Assembly: GCA_936450465.1 (NCBI GenBank)
Contig: OW388304.1
Span: 36,795,593 to 36,859,592, forward strand
Direction: 5' to 3'
DNA: 64,000 nt
Source: Gibbula magus
Lineage: Eukaryota > Mollusca > Gastropoda > Trochida > Trochidae
The notes below the pieces were generated by a model. That model ran no database searches and was not told where the DNA came from. It saw nothing but the letters and a program-made list of their open reading frames with translations. Every line of letters starts with the position of its first letter. Within the stretch, counting starts at the first letter, position 1. This document shows, piece after piece, positions 55,801 through 64,000 of the stretch. Made by a program: the position numbers and the translations under genes.

Positions 55801-58736
55801 ATCTTCTCATCTTCGTGTCATTGCGTTTCTGAACATGAATTACCCCTGAAATAGACACACACTTGCCGAGCAGAATAATAAGATCTTCAAGAAAATATAT
55901 AAACTAATTTTGTCACACTCAAAATCATATTCTATAAACTGTGATGGCCCAGATGGGACATCGACCAAATCAAGAGCAATATACAATGTATGCTATGATA
56001 TTCTAGAATTTAGTAAACAACATTCAATTAAGTCAGTTGATCAATGACAAAGTAAATGCCCATCCCCCCACGATTGTTTACTGATTTTCGGTATTGTATT
56101 ACATGCATAACGTTGCATGCGTTAACTCACGAATTAATAAAAACTCACACATTTCATTAGGCTTCTCCTTGGCCACGGTTTCCTCAATATTATTTTGGTC
56201 AAATTCCGTACATTGTTTTTGTAGATACTTGAATTAAATACTATTTCACTGAGTTACTAAGCATCATAATGTGAGACGTCCAAGCACACAGCCTGTGGTC
56301 TTTCAATTGAGAACATCTCCATTGTCGATAGTCATATCATTCAGTAGTCCTACATTTCACTAGGACAACTAAGTACTTACAGATAGTTATGCCGAGTCTT
56401 ATTATAAACACTTATACTTTATTGAAAATAACTTCTCAAAGAGGAAGTGAAGAAGCCAAAGCTATGTACAACAATGTGTGAACCGTGACACGGTGACTTT
56501 TAATCACATTACATTTGCATCAATAGAAAGTTAATAGCTCCCAGGCGAACCTCTCATGATTCGTGATTCATTTAATGTTCATGATATTCAGATGTACTTT
56601 CAGTTTTTGAGAACGATTTTCTCTGTGTTTGCCATAAAATCCGAATTGTTCTTTTATATTCATTCAGGTCCACAGCCGGTTGTTTTCGAAGCAAAAACAT
56701 CTCATGACATCCCTATGACAAGCAGGGTACACTTCGACCAGATCAGCACCAACGTCGGGGGAGCGTACTCCTCCCACACCGGTGTCTTCACAGCACCCAG
56801 AAACGGCACTTTTCAGATCTGGTTCCGTGTCAATATTGACTCGCCTTCCAAGCTAGATGGACATGTCGTGAGGGTACGTTCATCTATAGTTCTTAAGGAG
56901 TTTGGAAGTGGAAGACATCAATATTTCCATGCATAACATATTTAACATTATTATGTTTGGAATAGCACTCTTTGCAATACAAGACATTCTTGTACCTTTT
57001 TTTAGAACGGGTCATTTAGAGTCCGGTACCGACATGTAGCACTGGTTATACCTACAGCTTATCCATTAAGCTACCATGACCTCATACGACATGTATTTCT
57101 AATAAATGTTCTGTTATATTGAAGAAGGGGATTTGAAGTGGAGACATTTGCCACAGGTTATTCGGCAGTGATGTTGACAGTCATTATCATTCACTTGGCA
57201 TTGAGACCTACTTTGCGAGGCCTGTCGAAATATTTACCAGGGTTTATTCCTTAAGACGATACCAATCACTTCTAAACATACAGCAGTACACATTGTAATA
57301 AATACCTATTCTACCTCAATTGATTAGATAAACATTGTATTTGTATTTGTCAGGATTTGCAAGATGTTCTATCCATCCTTGTAATTCCGATATATATGTA
57401 ATTCACATCTCTGGAGTGACATCATAAATGAATAAATACAATCTACTCAAAAAGATTAACACGGTATTTTGAATCATGAAATAACTTTACCTGGTTTTAC
57501 ACAGTAAATAAAATGAAATATTCCATACAATGGTCTCATATTATATATTTGGAAATCGGAGTTAAACAGTTTGTTATTTACGTTTGGATTTTTACCTGAA
57601 GTGAAATTTTCTAGTGAAATCTTCTTTTCAAATACTTGCAATGGAAATTTACCAATTTTGTTGTGCAGGGGGAAGATTTACATGATATAGATACAACATG
57701 TATATATAAGATACAGGTAATTATTAGTATCATTGAGCGAAGCAATATCAGTAAAACGATAGAAAAAAAAATAGATAGAACTATTCAAATGTAAACACAT
57801 AACTTGATTGGCAAAAAACGTAGGACTTTCCAAAGATAAAATGGAGAACATTATACTCACCAGTCTTAGTAAATTTAGATTACAAAAAGTCCATCAAAAT
57901 GTCTTTCGATTTCCCACTATCATACATCCTCGATAATCCAGCGCTATTGTTCCGATAAATCTACACACAAGCGCTGGAAAACAGTAAGGGTATTTATCCC
58001 TAACCTAGTTACCTCCTCTTGGGTCCATGTTATCCAATCAGAAACGAAACGCAGACACTATCTGCGTAAACAACTCGACCAATCAAAACGCATCACTACC
58101 GTTGTTTATAGAACGGCGGCCGACTCACTCGATTACGATAAAGTTTGTAACAAATTCAGAGTAGAAAACCTGACAGAAACTCAAAAGAAAGTTTTAAGAA
58201 GTCTGTACGAGAAGCAGGGTGTATTTATGTCCATCAAAACGGGTGGAGGTAAATGATTAAAATCTGCGAAAGCCAAGATCCTGACACGAGAGTGCTTGTT
58301 ATTTCACCCTTGATTTCAAGTGATCTCATTGGTTGTTAGAAAGCAAGCTTTTCGCTGAGTCATTGCGAAGGGAGGTAACTAGGTTATGGATAAATACCCT
58401 TACTGTTTTCCAGCGCTTGTGTGTAGATTTATCGGAACAATAGCGCTGGATTATCGAGGATGACTATCATAATGAATATGACTAATACATCATCGGATAT
58501 ATGAAATCAGTGTTTGTTTCAATGATCAGGTTACAGGGGGTTCTGGTGCAACCATAGACGGCACATACGTGGCTCCCAAGATACTGATGATCCCCCAACA
58601 CCACGTGTACAAGGTCCTACAGGATGTCCTGGCTGTGTCACTCGTAAAGGGAGACCAAGTGTATCTGACCATCAGTCCACCATGCACGGTTAAATCTGCA
58701 TCTTCCTTTGGTGGAGTCTTCCTGGGCGATATGTAG
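52893..58736 (+). CDS. Secreted coiled-coil C1q-domain protein, four exons
   Basis: Exons 52893-53162, 53673-53724, 56668-56873 and 58530-58736 (stop TAG) join in frame to about 244 residues. All introns have GT...AG ends; phases are 0, 1 and 0. Residues 1-17 (MYFTISCVTFILCLYGA) are a signal peptide. Residues 24-90 form a coiled coil with repeated QSQEQKL heptads, probably for trimerisation. From about residue 109 the C1q domain begins (PVVFEAKTS, VHFDQISTNVGGAYSSHTGVFTAPRNGTFQIWF), continues after exon 3 through LAVSLVKGDQVYL and ends with FGGVFLGDM, the expected last strand. C1q-domain proteins bind sugars, lipids or microbes as soluble recognition molecules. The ligand here is unknown. Intron 2 holds a tRNA-like TIR element and intron 3 a Mutator-like element. 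Confidence 0.9.
53817..54018. mobile_element. ~200-bp TIR element enclosing a tRNA-like core (C1q intron 2)
   Basis: The left arm 53817-53858 (ACAAGGTTACATTTGGGATA...TTCAATAGTAC) is inverted at 53976-54018 with about five mismatches. The interior reads as a degraded tRNA (probably Leu/Ser type with a long variable region) ending in the B box GTGGGTTCGAATCCCGC. It is either a SINE-like tRNA insertion with palindromic flanks or a MITE that captured a tRNA. Confidence 0.6.
54137..54325 (+). repeat. Direct duplicate (empty-site version) of 51543-51591 plus 52109-52240
   Basis: TCTGCTCAAATTACTCCTTT, then GTGTATATTCGAGAG, TTCGTGATCTTTCAAGTTT and GTCCTATATATCTGTC parallel the DNA on both sides of the MITE at 51592-52108 but lack the MITE. 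Confidence 0.75.
54326..56660. other. Intron 2 remainder, no gene recognised
   Basis: Contains TCACTGCAGTGA palindromes twice (about 55112 and 55140). Otherwise AT-rich intronic DNA. Confidence 0.6.
57925..58462. mobile_element. 538-bp Mutator-like element: 92-bp TIRs, 9-bp TSD
   Basis: The arms 57925-58016 and 58371-58462 are inverted copies with one mismatch (CATCCTCGATAATCCAGCGC...). ACTATCATA flanks both ends exactly (57916-57924 and 58463-58471). Long TIRs with 9-bp duplications are the signature of Mutator-like elements. It lies in intron 3 of the C1q gene, 60 bp before exon 4, and carries a helicase gene fragment instead of a transposase. Confidence 0.9.
58131..58330 (+). pseudogene. 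RecQ-type helicase fragment inside the Mutator-like element
   Basis: One frame reads LTETQKKVLRSLYEKQGVF, then IKTGGGK (Walker A, motif I) and a stop (TGA at about 58254). The next part continues in another frame as DPDTRVLVISPLIS (motif Ia). Order and spacing match the start of the RecQ helicase core. With the K kept but the following Ser replaced by a stop and a frameshift, it is a dead gene fragment of about 200 bp. Confidence 0.7.
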
Positions 58737-58739
58737 ATC

Positions 58740-59497
58740 ATGGTCCCCTTGAACTAACCCCTTAAATAACATTAAAGGGACAGGACGACATGAAGAAGCG
58801 GATTTAAATTTAAGATTTTATTCAATGTAATACGCTACTGATGCAAAATCAAACACTTTTCATTTGATGTTAAGGGATTTCCATAAATTTACACATAAGT
58901 TGCAGCAGTCGAATAGCGCCAGTATCCCGCTCCGCTTCCCCAGGAAGCTTTAATTTCATTTCCCTCAGTCACTGGATGTCCCTCCAAACGTCAATCTTTT
59001 TCTATCTCAATTTTCTTTTGACTAGACACTTTTGCAGCCAGGAGGCTTATCAAATCACTGTAACATCCCCACGAGGTACCCTTTCATAGTTGGATGGACG
59101 AGGACATATAGCCACAGCACTGTGTGCAAATATACTGCAAATTCATCCACTGGCATCCAGGTGGTTGTGGTGACTTCTGCGTTGGATGTAATTTCAATGA
59201 GAGATGAATTACACCAGAGGGTTTATTCTTCGGAATTCCTTTCCTCAAAATATCCCGGTCTTACTGGTCCTTTAACTGATCTAGTCAAATGATGATACTA
59301 AGATTACCTTAACGTTAAGACTGTTTTGTTCAAAGATCCCCTGAATACTATATTGTAAGTCTCGTATTTTTGTTGTTGTTATATTACCATCGATAATGTC
59401 CTCCTAAGTAGTGGCGTCAGTTTTATAATAAGTACAGATCTGATTGGAGATATCTAAGAAATATATTCCATATTGTCATTAAGTGAAATAATATATA
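58740..59497. other. C1q 3' UTR and intergenic DNA
   Basis: The first part is presumably the C1q 3' UTR. No canonical AATAAA was seen close to the stop. No further gene is recognised. An 86-codon frame at 59032-59292 has no domain. Confidence 0.5.
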
Positions 59498-59501
59498 TTA
59501 A

Positions 59502-60208
59502 AGAGCCATCAAGGATGCTGATGAACTTATCGGAAAATTGCCAAAAATCTATCTCCGTGAAATATATACACTTAATTTTTCATAATTTTTAAAGGTATTT
59601 TCCAGTCTATATATAGATCCAGTCTATTATTTTTAAGCGCAAAACATTATGGTCTTGCTCACACACTGGAAATAATAACAAAATTTATGAGAAATGAAAG
59701 AAATTGAAATATATAATTTTTGGCGGTTATTTATTTACCATTTCATTTAATTATGTTTTTGCTACAGATATTGGAATAATTGTTGTACCCAACTAGGTAT
59801 TAATTAATGAGAGTAACAATTTGTCATGCTATGCTGGTCTTATCTCAATAAAAACTACATTAAACAGGCAATAATTGTTATATTCTCAGGACATTTAGAT
59901 GCATTGTTTGTAAGCAATCGTCACATTCAGTAATGTGTGACAAGGGTAACTTGCACGAGAAGCACGTGCAGCAAGTGCAGCACATGGGTTGTTATGGCGA
60001 CTTGCGCTAGAGACGAGCTATCAGGCTTCAGAAACGATTGCTGTTGTCCCTTAGCGCGCGTTACTTCTCTTTGAAACCAGATTTCATTACATTGTCGTGA
60101 TGTGTAAAATTATTTATCACATGTCATGTTGTAGATAAAATATTTCTCTGGCGATTGACGTTATAAGTATGTTTTCCACAAACAAACACTGACATCCTTG
60201 ATGGCTCT
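59502..60208. mobile_element. 707-bp element with 16-bp TIRs and TTAA duplications
   Basis: AGAGCCATCAAGGATG at 59502 and its exact inverse ending at 60208 are flanked by TTAA on both sides (59498-59501 and 60209-60212). TTAA duplication is used by piggyBac and Kolobok families. No transposase inside. Confidence 0.75.
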
Positions 60209-60249
60209 TTAATACAGCATTGATATTATCTCTGTATCTATGTATTTAC

Positions 60250-60357
60250 AATGCACAGCCACATGGCGTTGCGGGCTTTCTCCCTGCCGTAATACTAGCA
60301 GCCGCGATATAAGTGAAATACTCTTGAAAGCGGCGTTAAACCCTAACTCACCTCACC
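60250..60357 (+). mobile_element. 5'-truncated SINE with 13-bp target duplication
   Basis: Same family as 27752-28062: it holds only the last 108 bp (GCCACATGGCGTTGCGGGC ... AGCGGCGTTAAACCC) and a CTCACCTCACC tail. Perfect TSDs TCTATGTATTTAC lie at 60237-60249 and 60358-60370. 5' truncation with a TSD shows target-primed reverse transcription. Confidence 0.92.
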
Positions 60358-60370
60358 TCTATGTATTTAC

Positions 60371-61322
60371 TTGCACGTAACCTAGATTTCCTTCTCGCCA
60401 CCGACATCACCCTATTTGCATAGTTGTAAATATAATCTGAAACACACATAGACATATAATATAGAAAATGTATAACAATAAAAACAGAAAATATATTATC
60501 CATACAAGATTTGCATATACTAATAATCACTATCTTATCTGGTCATTGAGGGTGAACTATGGGAAGTATAAAACAAATAACATTTCATTTTAATTACCCC
60601 AATTCAACAATCACGGACTATAATGACAATAAATGAATATTTGGGAAAATTAAAACATATATAGAAATAAAATGGAGGGAGTTGAGTTTTTGGCACTATC
60701 AACTCACCCTCAGCTATGCTGCAGGACATCCTGCCATCGAAGTCCAGTCTGTGCTCTATGGTATTTAGGCCCATTGGTACGTCTTTAAGATGATTCACTA
60801 TGAAAACATAAAACCAAATACTATACACTGTTATGAACATTAACTTATTGTCGTTGACCTCACTCAATCTGCGTACAGATGTTCTGACTATAGAGAGGGT
60901 ATATTTAAGTATAATTTAAAAACAACCCCACGTTTTGTTTGATTATGTAAATTGGTATGCGAACTATTGTTCTTCATGTATTTAGTCTGTGTATTAGATA
61001 TTATATTATGTCAACGTGAGGGAGTAACAAGGCAATGTTAAGTGTTTGTCTGACCCAGTATTCACTACACGTAACCTTGGAATGTAATGCGTTTTCTGAC
61101 CATTCCATCCCACATGTAGGAAGTTTTAATTTTTGCTGCTCTGTTATCAATTTCATCTTTATTATCAGACAAGCAATTATAAGGTGTAAAGGTCAAAGGC
61201 CCATAATAGAAATACATTAAATTTAAGTAAACACACATAAAAGAGAACCAGTTTTAAGCATAAATTTCTTAAGTTACAAATATACATGACAGTCTTTTCA
61301 TCTGTCAGCCTTTCATACTGCA
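60371..61322. other. Intergenic, no gene recognised
   Basis: AT-rich. Short frames such as 60604-60867 (87 codons, minus) have no domain. Confidence 0.5.
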
Positions 61323-61651
61323 AGTAATGGTGACTGGCAAGAGTTATGCATTGCATTGGGAAGTTGACCGAGGAATAGCACCTGCCTCGTTGGCGCAGTA
61401 AACTAAAGCACTAGCTCACGTACTTCAGGTGTTAGTGGATACGGGTTCGAGGCGCACTCTCTTCAAAACATTCGCTGTTCATATTCTGTCAATTCTGTCT
61501 TTATAATTTATATTTATCTCATGCTTCAGTTATTTCATGAAATCGTACTCACCACAATAATCTTTTTAAATGAACAATTAAGAAATACATCATGACTAGA
61601 GTAGAACCAACTTCCCAATGCAAGGCATAACTCTTGCCAGTCTCCATTACT
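61323..61651. mobile_element. ~330-bp TIR element enclosing a tRNA-like core
   Basis: The left arm 61323-61366 (AGTAATGGTGACTGGCAAGA...GGGAAGTTG) is inverted at 61608-61651 with two or three mismatches. Between them, 61384-61460 looks like a decayed tRNA: GCCTCGTTGGCGCAGT (A box) and ACGGGTTCGAGGC (B box). A further partial arm lies at 61766-61800 in direct orientation, so the unit has been duplicated. Confidence 0.65.
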
Positions 61652-61819
61652 AGCTGAGTTTGGCCTTGCAGTATTTATTTAAGATCTCTGTGCTTGGAAA
61701 TCCGGGCCCACTATGCATTTCAGGTGCAGCGATTCACTATCTTGGCACAACAAAGCGAGGAAAATACTGGCAAGAGTTATGCCTTGCGTTTGGAAGTTGG
61801 AGTAGAACTAGTGAGAATA

Positions 61820-63430
61820 AAGTTGAGAATGCATCAGGACTAGAGTCTTTACTCTCATACCGTTAGGCATGGCATTGCAACGAAAACGTTATTCTAAGTG
61901 TCTCGATGAAAACAACGTGCTTGTAATGGTACACTTTATACTAGCAAAAATAACCGAACGGAAATGCATTTCAACTGCGATGTCCATCTAGAACTTACAT
62001 TTACTAAGGTTGTTTTACCGGTAACTTGTTTACACATTTCGACGACGAGAAATGCGAATGACGGCAGCCAAGACATGACGTTATTCAAAGGACGGATAAC
62101 TCTCATCGCGTGTGCTTCCTTCAGAATGACCAGTGCAACTGGTTTTGCTATAATGAACATCACGAATTACAGAATTGTTTGATTTGAAAAGTGTGAATAT
62201 TTAACATCGTAATATTATGAACTTAGATGCTGTGACAGGGTTCGTATTACTCCGCTGTTCGGTTCCTTAATAGTGACAACACAACTATATTTTAAAACCC
62301 AAGGCTCGAGACAAAGCAAAATTATTTCACTCGTGACATAAACTTGATATTAAACGGGAAGCTCGTTAAATGTGGTATAAATCGTCCAATATATTGACTT
62401 TAGAGATGTCTGACATGGGAGCGACGAACGTCGAAATTGCAAAAACATGTAGTTTAACTCCACTGACGGGTAACAAGGTTCCTTCAATGATACACAACCA
62501 CAATACATGTCGTGAACTGGATGTTCATGCGTTACAAACGCATATGAAGACCAGCTTCATACACATTTAAATCCGAAGTCGACGTCAACGTCAACGGCTG
62601 CAACTACGTCACTGACGTTTGGGCGTCATATCAGGCGACATACTGTCCTGAGACATTAAAGCGCAGGCAGAATATCTGTTGCTATTGATGACACTGATTC
62701 GCCTCACTCAACAAAATCGACCTAAGAAACACTTTTCTAATCAAACCATTAATTTTCTACCTTTTGCTACCCTACTTCTTGATCACATATTATAAATCCG
62801 AAGAAACATTTGCTGGAGCACGTGGGAAGACAGATTCGTGGTCGCCATCACCCTCCGAGGGCAAGACGAGAGTTGATAGATGCGGGACGGGACTGAGGGA
62901 CGGAATTCAGCAACTATAAAAACAAATGTCTTCTAACACTTTGTCATTAATGAGACGACCTGCACGAGCAGTCATGGCCTGATATGGACACACAAGGATG
63001 AGAACGGGATATGTGTACCCTGCAGTTGACATGACCCGGTGAAACATGAAACATGGTAATCTCAAATGTACATACTTCTAACACAATACTTCAAACAATA
63101 CATTAAACAATATTGTACTTACACCATGAGACACAAACACTCACTTCTGTTGCATCTTCATTTCCATGACTGCACCTGGCAACCCTTCCATCCACCGTTT
63201 ATTCCTCACATATATGTATTCCATCCACCATGCATACATTTCACACACCGTACATGCTTCTCACACATCACTTCACCAAACAGACACATTGAACAGTCCA
63301 ACTTTACTATTATTCACCAAACAATCAACCTACTTATGATGTTATATTGATCTCGATTACCAATTTTAGGCATTTGATACTTAAAGTATGCATCCATTGT
63401 CATCAGACCATGATATTGAGGTCATTGTCT
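61820..63430. other. Intergenic, no gene recognised
   Basis: Frames at 61964-62182 and 62370-62570 are under 75 codons and lack domains. Composition is slightly less AT-rich than around 40 kb. Confidence 0.5.
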
Positions 63431-63432
63431 TT

Positions 63433-63606
63433 TTAAGAAATATATTTCATAATGTGTTTGTTCACTGGCTTATAAACGGTTTGAAATGTGCAAGTTAAAC
63501 TTGTATGAATACCGGAGCTTGTCGATAGCATTTATACTGCAGTTAACTTGAACTTTCAAACTGTTTATAAGCCAGTGACAAAGACATTATTAAATCTATT
63601 TCTTAT
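63433..63606. mobile_element. 174-bp foldback/hairpin element
   Basis: The left arm 63433-63498 (CACTGGCTTATAAACGGTTT and neighbours) is inverted at 63542-63606 with several mismatches. Loop of about 45 nt. Non-coding. Target duplication unclear. Confidence 0.65.
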
Positions 63607-63960
63607 AAATTCAAACTTTGAAATCTAAGCGATTTCTAATCAGTAAATGAACTTATGAATATAAAAAATCTTTGCATGATAAAACAAATGTTTAGTATTG
63701 TCTTAGATCAGGCGCTAAGCCCCGCCCACAATAAAACCGCATCACTTATGTGTCACCACGCGCAAAATGTAGTTCACAGGAAATGTGATTAATGTATTTG
63801 ATTTTTGGTTCTAACGTGCTGTTTTATTCAAACTTTCAATCAAACTACAATAAGAATTCACGTGGTAAGGTTTTTAAAAAGTTGAATAAAAAAGAGCATG
63901 CGATAGTTGTGAAATAATTGCGCAATGATACAGTGATAAAGTAATACCGCAAGTTAAATG

Positions 63961-64000
<40 letters not shown>
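63607..64000. other. Terminal AT-rich DNA ending in (TA)n
   Basis: Nothing is recognised until the (TA)n tract from about 63966 to the window end. Confidence 0.8.

Overview
This window looks like nuclear DNA from a metazoan, most probably a mollusc (gastropod or bivalve). The sequence is AT-rich and gene-poor, genes are split by GT/AG introns, and most of it is transposon-derived. A secreted coiled-coil/C1q-domain protein and a membrane-anchored FkbM-type methyltransferase both belong to families that are expanded in molluscs. A tRNA-headed SINE ending in a (ACTC)n tail is also of a kind I associate with molluscs. The taxonomic call is inference, not proof.

Two host genes are supportable. 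A one-exon (or last-exon) type II membrane FkbM-like methyltransferase lies at 21482-22549 (+). A four-exon C1q-domain gene lies at 52893-58736 (+), with a signal peptide, a glutamine-rich coiled coil and a C-terminal C1q domain. The only other intact, recognisable coding region is a Tc1-type DD34E transposase (12654-13676) inside a complete 1641-bp element with perfect 29-bp terminal inverted repeats (TIRs).

Layout. 0.04-11.2 kb: two inverted, diverged copies of a LINE-containing segment, a 33/66-bp minisatellite, a TA-flanked MITE and a candidate 3.2-kb TIR element. 11.9-15.1 kb: a repeat rich in AGGTCA hormone-receptor half-sites, split by the Tc1 element. 15-21.4 kb: microsatellites, a TIR element with 212-bp tandem repeats, hairpins and a 158-bp tandem element abutting the methyltransferase. 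25.2-32.2 kb: a degraded, internally rearranged DIRS-type tyrosine-recombinase retrotransposon (gag and recombinase remnants, no reverse transcriptase recognised), with a SINE and a tRNA-like piece inside. 33.2-36.9 kb: a second AGGTCA repeat split by a 2.77-kb TIR element. 37-45.5 kb: AT-rich DNA with degenerate repeats and no recognised gene. 45.5-50.9 kb: a giant inverted repeat with two 2.1-kb, nearly identical arms and a reverse-transcriptase remnant in the 1.1-kb spacer. 51.5-58.7 kb: the C1q gene, with a filled and an empty site of a MITE and a Mutator-like element carrying a RecQ-helicase fragment in its last intron. 58.7-64 kb: a TTAA-flanked element, a truncated SINE, a TIR-bounded tRNA-like element and a hairpin.

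The host genes show no sign of acting together. The unusual content is the transposon archaeology: several elements can be dated or delimited against empty sites in the same window, and several carry captured or regulatory sequence. I made alignments by eye, so lengths and identities are approximate unless an exact coordinate is given.
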